DNA of 64,000 nucleotides from assembly GCF_000472965.1 (NCBI RefSeq), contig NZ_AXAU01000002.1:540751-604750 (forward strand), written 5' to 3'. Made by a program: the position numbers and the translations under genes. Numbering within the stretch: the first letter of the stretch is position 1; each line of letters opens with the position of its first letter. The stretch is from Bradyrhizobium murdochi (GTDB lineage Bacteria; Pseudomonadota; Alphaproteobacteria; Rhizobiales; Xanthobacteraceae). Below are positions 53,124 to 61,812 of the stretch, one piece after another. A model generated the notes under the pieces. That model was not told the origin of the DNA. It searched no databases and saw only the letters and a program-made list of their open reading frames with translations.

Positions 53124-54161
53124 TCAGCGGAACAGGCCGCGCCGCGCGAACAGCGGCGCATCGCTATTGTCGAACATCGGCTCGATCCTTTCGTGAATGG
53201 CAGCGATGTCGCGCACGCCACGCAAAGAACCCATGATCAGCGGCACCCGCTGGTGCGGCGTTCTCGCAGCCACTTCCAGAATTCGCCGCCGTCCGGTCGA
53301 GGCCGCGCCGCCCGCCCATTCCATTACCAGCGCCATCGGATGGGCCTCGTACAGCAGGCGAATCCTCCCTTCGCGATAGCTGGGGCGGGCATCGGCCGGA
53401 TAAAGAAACACGCCGCCGCGCGCCAGAATGCGAAGCGATTCCGCAACCAGCGAACCGATCCAGCGCATGTTGAAATCCGCCTCACCGCCACCGCTGGTAC
53501 CGGCGAGACATTCATCGATGTAGGCGCGAACGGGACCATGCCAGTGCCGGCGATTGGACGCGTTGATGGCGAACTCCGGCGTATCGCGTGCGACCTGCAC
53601 GGCCTGCCGGATCAGCAGAAATTCCTCCGCGCGCCTGTCGAGAATGAAGATATCGACCCGCGCGTTGAGCGCGAGAACGAGCGTGGTTTGTGGACCGTAG
53701 ACGAAAAAGCCTGCCGCGCACTGCGCCGTGCCGGGCTCAAAGAAGGTCGAAAGGATGTCGTTGCCTCTCGGGCGGATCGAGAAGATGGTGCCGATCGAGA
53801 TGTTGTTTTCGAGATTGGCCGATCCGTCGAGCGGATCGATCGCAACACACAGGTGCGCCTCAGGCCGCAAGGTTTCCGGCAGCGCCGCCTCCTCGGAAAG
53901 GACCGCCGCCACCGGCGCGTCGCGCAGCGCACGCCGCATCATTTCGTCGGCGACGATGTCGATGTCTTTCTGCCGGTCGCCGTCGGAATTGATGCCGCTA
54001 TCCTGCCCGGTGATATCAGCGAGCGGCCCATTCGCAATCAGCGCGGCGAGTTCGATTGCAGCGGCGGCGATGGCCTCGATCACCGCACCGACCGCCGCGC
54101 CATGCGGGAGCTGCGCAATAGACTTCTCGAGATGTGAACGCAGCGTCACGCGTTCGTCCAT
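53124..54161 (-). CDS. cbbF: Fructose-1,6-bisphosphatase class I
   Basis: This 345-residue phosphatase removes the C1 phosphate from fructose-1,6-bisphosphate. Metal-binding motifs: AAVLSEEAALPETL, VAIDPLDGSANLENNISIGTIFSI and the C-terminal GGVFLYPADARPSYREGRIRLLYEAHPMALVMEWAGGAASTG. It is the first gene of the Calvin operon and diverges from cbbR across 145 bases. Confidence 0.95.
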   Translation of the reverse strand: MDERVTLRSHLEKSIAQLPHGAAVGAVIEAIAAAAIELAALIANGPLADITGQDSGINSDGDRQKDIDIVADEMMRRALRDAPVAAVLSEEAALPETLRPEAHLCVAIDPLDGSANLENNISIGTIFSIRPRGNDILSTFFEPGTAQCAAGFFVYGPQTTLVLALNARVDIFILDRRAEEFLLIRQAVQVARDTPEFAINASNRRHWHGPVRAYIDECLAGTSGGGEADFNMRWIGSLVAESLRILARGGVFLYPADARPSYREGRIRLLYEAHPMALVMEWAGGAASTGRRRILEVAARTPHQRVPLIMGSLRGVRDIAAIHERIEPMFDNSDAPLFARRGLFR

Positions 54162-54265
54162 GGCCGTCTCCCGGTGCGCTCTCTCGGCGCTGTCGAAGCG
54201 TCCGCCGATTGGCGACCCGCGCGCTTAAGCAAGCGCAGTTTGCCGAATTAGGGAAATTTTGTTAT

Positions 54266-54282
54266 CTTTGGCCAGAGCAAAG
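54266..54282. promoter_or_regulatory. Candidate CbbR operator in the cbbR-cbbF intergenic region
   Basis: CTTTG-GCCAGAG-CAAAG is an inverted repeat with 5-base arms in an AT-rich stretch (54240-54300) between the divergent genes. LysR regulators such as CbbR normally bind here on T-N11-A dyads. The match is short, so position is the main support. Confidence 0.3.
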
Positions 54283-54306
54283 TTTTTATTATAATTGAGC
54301 GTGCCC

Positions 54307-55278
54307 ATGGCCGGCCGGTTGTTGCGCGAACTAACCATCCGCCAATTGCGGGCGCTGGCCGCCGTGCAAAAGCACCGGTCGGTTACCGCAGCGTCGAAGC
54401 AGCTATACCTGACACAGCCCGCGGTAACGTTGCAGCTACGCAACCTGCAGGCGGTCGCAGGATTGCCGCTGATCCAGCGCACCGGCGACGGCATGCTGCT
54501 GACGGATGCCGGGCGCGAGGTTTTGGCGCTCGCCGAGCGGATCGAGGCGGCGATTACTGACTGCGAGACCACGTTGGAGATGATGGCGGGAAAGACCGCG
54601 GGCCGCATCTCGATCGGCGCGGTCTCGACCGCGAAATATTTCGTGCCGTTTATGATCTCCGGATTCTCGAAGCTCTATCCGAACGTCGAAATCACGCTCT
54701 CGATCGGCAACCGCCAGGAGGTCGGCGAGGCGTTACGCGGCTACGATCTCGACTTCGCGATCATGGGCCGCCCGCCCGCCGATATCGACATGAACGTCCA
54801 CCTGATCGGCGATCATCCCCACGTCATCATCGCGCCGACCGCGCATCGGCTGGCGCGAAAATCCCGCATCGCGCTGCGCGAGCTTGCCGACGAAACCTTC
54901 CTGACGCGCGAGCCAGGGTCTGGAACGCGCGGGCTGATGGAGCAATTGTTCGAGACGTCGGGCATCCGCCCCAAGATCGGCCTCGCCATGAGCAGCAACG
55001 AGACCATCAAGCAGGCGGTGATCGCAGGGCTAGGTATCGCCTTCCTTTCTGCGCACACGGTCGCAACCGAGCTCGACGAACGGCGCCTAGTCACCCTGGA
55101 CGTTGATGGCCTGCCGATCGTGCGGCAGTGGTTCGCGCTTGCACGCAAGGACAAGGTGTTGCTGCCGCCGGCGCAGGCGATGCTCGATTTCCTCAGCGCC
55201 AAGGGCAAGCAGTTTCTGCCCCGCACCCATCGCAGGCTGCGGCTCACCCGGCCGTCAGGCCGTGCCAGGCGCGGCTGA
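54307..55278 (+). CDS. cbbR: LysR-family Calvin-cycle regulator CbbR
   Basis: This 323-residue regulator has the LysR HTH (TIRQLRALAAVQKHRSVTAASKQLYLTQPAVTLQLRNLQ), whose wording is typical of CbbR, and a periplasmic-binding-like effector domain (GRISIGAVSTAKYFVPFMISGF, YDLDFAIMGRPPADIDM). It should activate the divergent cbbF operon in response to cycle metabolites. ATG at 54307 is chosen; TTG 54295 and GTG 54301 are in frame just upstream, and none has a good ribosome site. Confidence 0.92.
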   Translation: MAGRLLRELTIRQLRALAAVQKHRSVTAASKQLYLTQPAVTLQLRNLQAVAGLPLIQRTGDGMLLTDAGREVLALAERIEAAITDCETTLEMMAGKTAGRISIGAVSTAKYFVPFMISGFSKLYPNVEITLSIGNRQEVGEALRGYDLDFAIMGRPPADIDMNVHLIGDHPHVIIAPTAHRLARKSRIALRELADETFLTREPGSGTRGLMEQLFETSGIRPKIGLAMSSNETIKQAVIAGLGIAFLSAHTVATELDERRLVTLDVDGLPIVRQWFALARKDKVLLPPAQAMLDFLSAKGKQFLPRTHRRLRLTRPSGRARRG

Positions 55279-55434
55279 CGCGCTCTGCTTTCACCTCGCT
55301 TTGCACGAGAAAAGGACTAGAGCCAAGGTCCGGCCGCGATCGGAATGGTATCCGCCGAAAGAGTTGCAGGATTTGCCTCGTCCTGCCTTGACTGTCCGGA
55401 GCAACTCCGAAAACCTATCCCCTTAGAAGGCTGA

Positions 55435-55491
55435 TTTCGGTCGCTTGGCGGGACGCGGATCGATTGGCCCTTCCAAAAGGAACGACCGAAA
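55435..55491. promoter_or_regulatory. Widely spaced inverted repeat upstream of the TRAP operon
   Basis: TTTCGGTCG (55435-55443) and CGACCGAAA (55483-55491) are perfect inverted 9-base arms separated by 39 bases, 54 bases ahead of the dctQ start. They could be a looped operator pair. The rest of 55279-55544 shows no gene. Confidence 0.35.
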
Positions 55492-55544
55492 ATGGTACGT
55501 CTATTGCTTCCCGGCAATATGCGTGCGAGGGGTAAGGACTCATT

Positions 55545-56090
55545 ATGATCCGCGTGTTTCTCGATCGGCTCTACCTTTTCTCCGGCTATCTTGCCGGACT
55601 TTTCCTCATTGCGATTTTTGTCCTGATGCTGCTGCTGTCGGGCGGCCGGCCGTTTGGCATCAATATTCCCGCGGGCGACGATTTCATCTCCTGGTGCATG
55701 GCGGCGACCGCCTTCCTCGGGCTCGCGCACACCTTCAAGCACGGCGAGATGATCCGCGTCGGCCTGTTGATCGACCGCCTCAGCGACAACGTCCGCCACT
55801 ATGTCGAGATTGCAGCCCTCCTGGTCGGTGTCGGCTTCATCGGCTTTTTCGCCTGGCATGCCGTGATCATGACCTGGCAGTCGTGGAAATTTTCCGATAT
55901 TTCGCAAGGCGTCATCGCGGTGCCGCTGTGGATTCCGCAACTCGGCTACAGCGGCGGCCTCGCGATTCTTTTCATCGCCTTCGTGGATGAGTTGATCCAC
56001 GTGCTGCGCGGCTTTGCGCCGCGCTACGAATTACCGAAGGCGCAGAGCGCCGAGGAAATCGTCGAGCGTACCATGCAGAGCGGGGTCTGA
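55545..56090 (+). CDS. TRAP transporter small permease (DctQ type)
   Basis: This 181-residue membrane protein has four hydrophobic segments, as expected for DctQ: YLFSGYLAGLFLIAIFVLML, DDFISWCMAATAFLGLAHTFKHGEMIRV (the family signature), HYVEIAALLVGVGFIGFFAW and a last segment IPQLGYSGGLAILFIAFVDEL. TAAGGA precedes the ATG. It is the first gene of a complete dctQMP operon, one base ahead of dctM. Confidence 0.9.
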   Translation: MIRVFLDRLYLFSGYLAGLFLIAIFVLMLLLSGGRPFGINIPAGDDFISWCMAATAFLGLAHTFKHGEMIRVGLLIDRLSDNVRHYVEIAALLVGVGFIGFFAWHAVIMTWQSWKFSDISQGVIAVPLWIPQLGYSGGLAILFIAFVDELIHVLRGFAPRYELPKAQSAEEIVERTMQSGV

Positions 56091-56091
56091 G

Positions 56092-57399
56092 ATGGAGCTG
56101 CTTTCCATCGCCGCCATCCTGCTGGGATTCCTGGCGCTGCTGCTCGGCGCCGGCGTCTGGATCGCCGTCGCACTGATGGCGACGGGATGGGCCGGCATGC
56201 AATTCGCCGCCGGCGGCATTCCGGCCGGCAGCGTGCTGGCGACGACGGTGTGGGGCAACAGCGCATCCTGGTCGCTCGCGGCGTTGCCGCTCTTCATCTG
56301 GATGGGCGAAATTCTGTTCCGCACGCGCTTGTCGGAGGAAATGTTCCGGGGCTTTGCGCCGTGGCTGAACTGGCTGCCGGGCCGGCTCATGCACGTCAAT
56401 GTCCTCGCCTGCGGCGTGTTCGGTTCGGTGTCGGGATCATCAGCCGCGACCTGCGCCACGGTTGCCAAGATCGCCCTGCCCGAATTGAAGAAGCGCGGCT
56501 ATGACGAGGGCCTGAGCCTCGGCTCGCTGGCCGGCGCGGGCACGCTCGGCATCCTCATCCCGCCGTCGATCACCATGGTGGTCTACGCCGTGCAGGCGAA
56601 CGTCTCCATCATTCAGGTTTTTCTCGCCGGGTTTCTGCCGGGTATGTTGGTGATGGCGCTCTATTCCGGCTACATCGCGATCTGGTCGCTCGCCAATCCG
56701 AAAAACACGCCGCCGGCCGAACCGTCCATGAGCTTTCGCAGGCGCGTTGCCGAGTCGCTCAATCTCATTCCGTGCCTGCTGCTGATCATTTTCGTCTTTC
56801 TGTCGCTGCTGATGGGCTGGGCGACGGCGACGGAATGCGCGGCCTGGGGCGTGTTGGGATCGCTCGCGATTGCATGGTGGCAGGGCGCGCTGACCTGGCA
56901 ATCGTTCTGGGCGAGCGTCATGGGCGCGACGCGGGTCAATTGCATGATCCTGCTGATCCTGGCGGGCGCCTCCTACATGGGCACGTCGATGGCCTATACC
57001 GGCATCCCGATGGCGCTCGCGAACTGGGTGAACGGCCTCCAGCTCAGCCCCTATGCGCTGATTGCGGCGCTCACCGTGATGTACGTCTTGCTCGGCACGG
57101 CGCTCGACGGCATCTCCATGATCGTGCTGACCACCGCCATCGTCATTCCGATGGTGAAGCAGGCCGGCTTCGATCTAGTTTGGTTCGGAATCTTCCTGGT
57201 GCTGGTAGTGGAAATGGCGGAGGTCTCTCCGCCCGTCGGCTTCAACCTGTTCGTCCTGCAGACCATGAGCGGCAAGGATTCCAACACCGTCGCCAAGGCG
57301 GCCCTGCCGTTCTTCTTCTTGCTCGTTCTGGCGGTTGCCATCATCACGGTCTTTCCTGATATCGTGATGCTGCTGCCGCGGATCGCGTTCCCTGGCTAG
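56092..57399 (+). CDS. TRAP transporter large permease (DctM type)
   Basis: This 435-residue protein forms the Na+-coupled channel of the TRAP system, with about twelve hydrophobic segments. Signature stretches: ALPLFIWMGEILFRTRLSEEMFRGFAPWL, VFGSVSGSSAATCATVAKIALPEL, AGAGTLGILIPPSITMVVYAV and GTALDGISMIVLTTAIVIPM. It starts one base after dctQ ends, at ATG 56092, and precedes the solute-binding protein by 14 bases. Confidence 0.93.
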   Translation: MELLSIAAILLGFLALLLGAGVWIAVALMATGWAGMQFAAGGIPAGSVLATTVWGNSASWSLAALPLFIWMGEILFRTRLSEEMFRGFAPWLNWLPGRLMHVNVLACGVFGSVSGSSAATCATVAKIALPELKKRGYDEGLSLGSLAGAGTLGILIPPSITMVVYAVQANVSIIQVFLAGFLPGMLVMALYSGYIAIWSLANPKNTPPAEPSMSFRRRVAESLNLIPCLLLIIFVFLSLLMGWATATECAAWGVLGSLAIAWWQGALTWQSFWASVMGATRVNCMILLILAGASYMGTSMAYTGIPMALANWVNGLQLSPYALIAALTVMYVLLGTALDGISMIVLTTAIVIPMVKQAGFDLVWFGIFLVLVVEMAEVSPPVGFNLFVLQTMSGKDSNTVAKAALPFFFLLVLAVAIITVFPDIVMLLPRIAFPG

Positions 57400-57413
57400 A
57401 GAAAGGTATTGTC

Positions 57414-58388
57414 ATGTTCAGACTTATGAAGACGTGCGCATTGGCCGCCTGCATCGCGGCGCTTGCCGCCCCCGCAATGGCGCAGACAAAATGGAATCTT
57501 CCGGCGGCCTATCCGGCGGACAATCCGCATTCGGTGAATCTGATCGCGTTCGCCAAGGACGTTGCCGATGCCACCGGCAACAAGCTGCAGATCACCGTGC
57601 ACCCCGCCGCATCACTGTTCAAGGCGCCGGAAATCAAACGCGCGGTCGCAACCGGCCAGGCGCAGGCCGGCGAGGTTCTGATTTCTCTGCACGAGAACGA
57701 AGATCCGATGTTCGGCATCGACGTGATCCCCTTCCTGGCGACGAGCTATCCGGCAGCCAAGAAGCTGTGGCTCGCCTCGAAGCCCGCCATCGAAAAGAAG
57801 CTCGCCTCGCAGGGACTAGTGCTTCTGTTCGCGGTGCCGTGGGGGCCGCAGGGCATCTATGCCAAGAAGGACCTCAACACGGTCGAGGATATGAAAGGCT
57901 TGAAGTGGCGCGCCTATAACGTCGGCACCTCGCGCATCGCCGAACTTGTCGGCGCGCAGCCCGTGACCATCCAGGCGGCGGAACTGCCGCAGGCGCTGGC
58001 CACCGGCGTCGTGAACGCGTTCATGACCTCGGGCTCAACCGGCTACGACAGCAAGTCCTGGGAAACCATGACGCATTTCTATGATACGCAAGCCTGGATC
58101 CCGAAGAACGTCACCTTCGTGAACAAGGCGGCGTTCGACGCGCTCGACAAGCCGACGCAGGACGCGATCCTGAAGGCCGCGGCGGTTGCAGAAGAACGCG
58201 GCTGGAAGCTCGCGGAAGAAAAGGCGAAGTGGTATCTCGAACAGCTTCAGGCCAACAAGATGAAGGTGCTGCCGCCACCTCCGGCGCTGAAGTCCGGCCT
58301 CGAGAAGATCGGCGAGCAGTTGACGGCCGATTGGCTCAAGAAGGCGGGCACCGATGGTGAAGCCGTGATCGCCGCCTACAAGAAGTAA
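57414..58388 (+). CDS. TRAP transporter solute-binding protein (DctP type)
   Basis: This 324-residue periplasmic protein has a signal peptide (TCALAACIAALAAPAMA before QTKW) and a DctP fold: WNLPAAYPADNPHSVNLIAFAKDV, PWGPQGIYAKKDLNTVEDMKGLKWRAYN with the conserved Arg that binds the carboxylate, and ELPQALATGVVNAFMTSGSTG. The substrate is an organic acid that cannot be named from sequence. It completes the dctQMP operon and is followed by a strong terminator. Confidence 0.92.
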   Translation: MFRLMKTCALAACIAALAAPAMAQTKWNLPAAYPADNPHSVNLIAFAKDVADATGNKLQITVHPAASLFKAPEIKRAVATGQAQAGEVLISLHENEDPMFGIDVIPFLATSYPAAKKLWLASKPAIEKKLASQGLVLLFAVPWGPQGIYAKKDLNTVEDMKGLKWRAYNVGTSRIAELVGAQPVTIQAAELPQALATGVVNAFMTSGSTGYDSKSWETMTHFYDTQAWIPKNVTFVNKAAFDALDKPTQDAILKAAAVAEERGWKLAEEKAKWYLEQLQANKMKVLPPPPALKSGLEKIGEQLTADWLKKAGTDGEAVIAAYKK

Positions 58389-58408
58389 GGCCAGCATTAT
58401 CTTGCGCT

Positions 58409-58441
58409 CGCAGCGTCCGGCGTTGATTGCCGGACGCTGCG
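58409..58441 (+). terminator. Strong stem-loop terminator after the TRAP operon
   Basis: Thirteen-base perfect arms CGCAGCGTCCGGC and GCCGGACGCTGCG enclose a seven-base loop, 20 bases past the dctP stop, followed by ATTTCG. The following 58442-58613 contains no gene I can support. Confidence 0.8.
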
Positions 58442-58613
58442 ATTTCGCGGACACGGTCACTTAACCGAAATAATAATGCTGCCGACAAGCATCCTTCGAT
58501 ACACCCTTAGGTAGACGAGTAATTATTTCTTAGGAGCATCGCGATACCGTTCAGGCATCTTCACAGCATGTCGCCGCTTGCAGAGGGCGGCAACTGGGTT
58601 TGGAAATGCCGCC

Positions 58614-59609
58614 ATGAGAGTGCTCTACAATCCTCTTTCCCCCTCGTTTCGACCCTGGTCGCTGCCGCAGCCGCCCAGGCTTTTGGCCGCGCTGGCGTCC
58701 AACCATCAGGCTTCATCGAACGAGAAATCGAAAAGCGGACCTTCAACCCCATCCACCGGCAGCATCGGGCAATCACCGGTGGTACAGGCGTTCTTGCTGC
58801 GGTTGCAGGAACTCGGAATGTCGTATCGGCCGGGGACCGACGGCGACGACGCGCTGTCCGGTTGGAGCAAGACCCTCGCCGACGGAGGCGATGGCAACGA
58901 TACGATCGATGCCTGGTCCGATAGCGTCGTCGATGGTGGCGCGGGTAATGACTCGCTCCGTGCCTGGTCGGGATCGGCGGTCTATGGCGGCGCCGGCAAC
59001 GACCAGATCCACGTCTGGTCCGATAGCGCCGTGGATGCCGGCGATGGCGACGACATGGTGCGCGCCTGGTCAAATACCGTGACGATGGGTGGCGCCGGAA
59101 GCGACACGATCAGCGCCTGGTCGGAGAGCCTGGTCGATGGCGGCGCAGGGAATGACACGATCTCGGTATGGTCCGACAGCCGCGCCTATGGTGGTGACGG
59201 CAATGATTCCATCTCAGCTCTCGTCGGCAGTTATGTCGAGGGCGGTGCGGGCGATGACACCATCGATGCGGACAATGGAACGATCGTTGCCGGCGGTACC
59301 GGTGACGATACGATTCGCGCTGACCGTGGTTCCACAATCCTGTTCAACGCCGGCGACGGCAAGGATACCATCTTCACCAACCGCGACGTTACCATCAAAC
59401 TGGGCGCGGGCTTGTCGGCCGAGAATATGAACGTCACGATATCAGGAAACGTCGCGACGGTGTCCTTCGGAGACGGATCGGACCAGTTGACGTTGGATAT
59501 CGGCTTCGATCCGGTAAACCTTTCCTTCGCCGACGGCTCAAGCGCCGAAATCAAGGTCGATGCGTTCAGTGCCTTGCGTGCGCGGTCAGGCGAGACGAAA
59601 CCGGCTTGA
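58614..59609 (+). CDS. RTX-like beta-roll protein with 17-residue repeats
   Basis: This 331-residue acidic protein has nine or more tandem units of 17 residues (about residues 90-250), each made of a calcium-type GGxGND(T/S)Ix stretch followed by an (A/V)WS(D/E/G)Sx(V/A) stretch, for example GGAGNDTISVWSDS. Ordinary RTX proteins repeat every 9 or 18 residues without the Trp-Ser half. There is no N-terminal signal peptide, so type I secretion through the C-terminal region is likely. Trp appears in six to seven units. No ABC/HlyD exporter genes are adjacent. ATG at 58614 is preceded by GGAAA; a TTG at 58578 is in frame. Confidence 0.78.
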   Translation: MRVLYNPLSPSFRPWSLPQPPRLLAALASNHQASSNEKSKSGPSTPSTGSIGQSPVVQAFLLRLQELGMSYRPGTDGDDALSGWSKTLADGGDGNDTIDAWSDSVVDGGAGNDSLRAWSGSAVYGGAGNDQIHVWSDSAVDAGDGDDMVRAWSNTVTMGGAGSDTISAWSESLVDGGAGNDTISVWSDSRAYGGDGNDSISALVGSYVEGGAGDDTIDADNGTIVAGGTGDDTIRADRGSTILFNAGDGKDTIFTNRDVTIKLGAGLSAENMNVTISGNVATVSFGDGSDQLTLDIGFDPVNLSFADGSSAEIKVDAFSALRARSGETKPA

Positions 59610-59733
59610 CGTCTGCCACGAGAGAGCACTCCAGGCGAGAGTATTTTATTGAGACTTCGCTCAATGCCGATCGCTGATTCGAGTCTCATCAATAACTCAC
59701 GGATCGCGGTGATTTCGTGATCGCGCTCCGCAA

Positions 59734-60882
59734 TCAACCCGTTCTCTCACCACGGTCGCGTCCGAGCTTGCTCAGCCGCTCAATGAACTTTCCCTTTTTC
59801 TCATGGCGCGCTCGGATCGCGACGACGCGACTGTTGAAATCATCCTGGCTCCCCTCTTCCAGAGCCAGCGACTGAAGATCGGAAAGCAAGCTTATCGCCG
59901 TCTCGTAGCCGGCCGGGTTGCGGCGTTCGATTTCCCGCTCGATGTCGCGCCAGACGCTGGTGCCGCGTTGCTTGAGAACCTCGAGCCGCGCGCGGCGCGC
60001 CTTTTCTGCCTTCGCCGCCTCGCGGCGCCGATCCGCCTCACGGCGCTCGGCTTCGGCACGCTCACGTGCCTCTCTGATCTCCTGTGAACGTCGCCGCAAT
60101 GCACCGGCTGTGCGGTGTCTCGCAGGTATCGGGTTTTCCTTGCGAAGTCTTTTCCTGAGTTCCGCGCCGACATAGGAGTCTCCCTCGGCGGCGCGCAGCA
60201 ACAACTCAATCTTCTCACGTTCAGGAATAGCCGCCAGCGTTTTTCGCAGGTCGTCCTTGGATACCGCGGCATCATCGCCGCCCAGTTCGGCAGCCGCTTT
60301 TACGAGATCGGGATCGATATAGATGAAGTCGGCAAAGGCTACGAGTGCCCCAGTCAGCGGAGCTAGGCCTGGCAGCGGCTCGACTTGATCCTCAGCGATC
60401 AGTTCGTCCTCCACCGCAATCAGCCAGAGGAGATAAAACAATCTAAGGTCTCCCGACAGCACATCAGTCCGCAGCGGTGCGAGCGCAGCGAGCCGACCGG
60501 AGCCATCGTCCCAATCGTCCCAATCGTCATAGCCTCCTTCCTCGTGACGTTGAATATCTACGATCAAATTGTCGCCGGAGGTCCAGACGTCGACCCAATC
60601 GATCTCGCCAAGAAAGGAATCTAGGTCCGCCTGGTTCACGAAGCGCGCGGGCACCCGCAGCATCAGGCGCCGCGACCCCCAATTCGCGAGATAAAGATGC
60701 AGGTCGAACCAGCGCTCCATGAACTTGCACGGGTCGCCTTTGAGGTCGCCCCATTTGTAATGGTTGGTGAAGCTCGTTGCTGTGATGCGCGCCCGTGACG
60801 AAATCGATCGTAACTCGCCCTGTGCCGCTTTGTCGAGCGGTCGATCGACCGCCTGAAATTCGTAGTACTGATATTCGCTCAT
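59734..60882 (-). CDS. Conserved hypothetical protein with a charged coiled coil
   Basis: This 382-residue cytoplasmic protein begins YQYYEFQAVDRPLDKAAQGELR, followed by RARITATSFTNHYKWGDLKGDP and WGSRRLMLRVPARFVNQ. I recognise this N-terminal pattern from conserved bacterial proteins of unknown function. Residues ~120-135 are an acidic patch (EGGYDDWDDWDDG). Residues ~265-310 are a Glu/Arg/Ala-rich coiled coil (EIREARERAEAERREADRRR). The C terminus is helical. No catalytic motif is evident. It stands alone between the RTX-like gene (convergent) and the SDR. Confidence 0.7.
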   Translation of the reverse strand: MSEYQYYEFQAVDRPLDKAAQGELRSISSRARITATSFTNHYKWGDLKGDPCKFMERWFDLHLYLANWGSRRLMLRVPARFVNQADLDSFLGEIDWVDVWTSGDNLIVDIQRHEEGGYDDWDDWDDGSGRLAALAPLRTDVLSGDLRLFYLLWLIAVEDELIAEDQVEPLPGLAPLTGALVAFADFIYIDPDLVKAAAELGGDDAAVSKDDLRKTLAAIPEREKIELLLRAAEGDSYVGAELRKRLRKENPIPARHRTAGALRRRSQEIREARERAEAERREADRRREAAKAEKARRARLEVLKQRGTSVWRDIEREIERRNPAGYETAISLLSDLQSLALEEGSQDDFNSRVVAIRARHEKKGKFIERLSKLGRDRGERTG

Positions 60883-60913
60883 GCGCGAGAACGGCTCTCA
60901 AGGATTGGGAATG

Positions 60914-61681
60914 CTAAAGACAGGTCGTGATGCCGCCGTCGACGTAGAGCGTATGCCCGTTGACGAAGGACGAGGCATCTCCCGACAGAAACACCGCGGC
61001 GCCGATCAGTTCGTCCACGTTGCCCCAGCGCAAGGCCGGCGTCCGCTTTTCAAGCCACGCTGAAAATTGGGGATCGTCGACCAGCGCTTGATTCAGCGGG
61101 GTCTTGAAGTAACCCGGCGCGATGGCATTGATCTGCAGTCCGTGCCTGGCCCAATCGGCGCACATGCCGCGCGTGAGATTCTTGATCGCTCCCTTGGTAG
61201 CGGTGTACGGGGCAATGCCCGGGCGGGCCAACTCGCTTTGAACCGAGGCGATGTTGATGATCTTGCCCTTGCCGCGCGGGATCATGTGGCGCGCGACAGC
61301 CTGGCCAACATAGAAGGCGCTCGAGACATTGGTCCTGAGCAATTGCTCCCACTTCTCCGCGGGAAAATCCTCAAGCGCCGTGCGAAACTGCATGCCGGCG
61401 TTGTTGACGAGAATATCGATCGCCCCATCCGTCCGTTCGATTGTCGCAACCCCTTCGCGGACATCCTCGGCAACGGTGACATCGAAACCGGCGACCGCAA
61501 CCTTGTGCCCGGCTGCGGTCAAGCTTGCGGCGGCGGCCTCAAGCTTGCTGCGCTCCCGTCCATTCAGGACCACGGAGGCGCCATGCTCGGCGAGCCCTCG
61601 CGCGATGGCGAGACCGATCCCCTGGGACGATCCTGTGACGAGTGCTCGTTTGCCGGCCAGATTGAACAGTTCAAATGCCAC
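60914..61681 (-). CDS. Short-chain dehydrogenase/reductase, gluconate 5-dehydrogenase-like
   Basis: This 255-residue NAD(P)-dependent oxidoreductase has TGSSQGIGLAIARGL (cofactor loop), NNAGMQFR, the catalytic Ser in INIASVQSE, YTATKGAIKNLTRGMCADWA (Tyr-Lys) and a C-terminal NGHTLYVDGGITTCL. Wording around the active site resembles gluconate/2-deoxy-gluconate dehydrogenases (IdnO/KduD group). The substrate is inferred by style only. It is in the same orientation as the TetR gene upstream (131-base gap) and may be under its control. Confidence 0.82.
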   Translation of the reverse strand: MAFELFNLAGKRALVTGSSQGIGLAIARGLAEHGASVVLNGRERSKLEAAAASLTAAGHKVAVAGFDVTVAEDVREGVATIERTDGAIDILVNNAGMQFRTALEDFPAEKWEQLLRTNVSSAFYVGQAVARHMIPRGKGKIINIASVQSELARPGIAPYTATKGAIKNLTRGMCADWARHGLQINAIAPGYFKTPLNQALVDDPQFSAWLEKRTPALRWGNVDELIGAAVFLSGDASSFVNGHTLYVDGGITTCL

Positions 61682-61812
61682 GGCGGACCTTCTCCATGCG
61701 TGCAGGTGGATCGGATGGACCTAGAAATACCGCACACCGCGGTCAAGCCAAAACGGCAGATCATCCAAGATAGTGAGCGTACCGGCGACGCTGCAGGCGA
61801 AGGCAGGCGATT

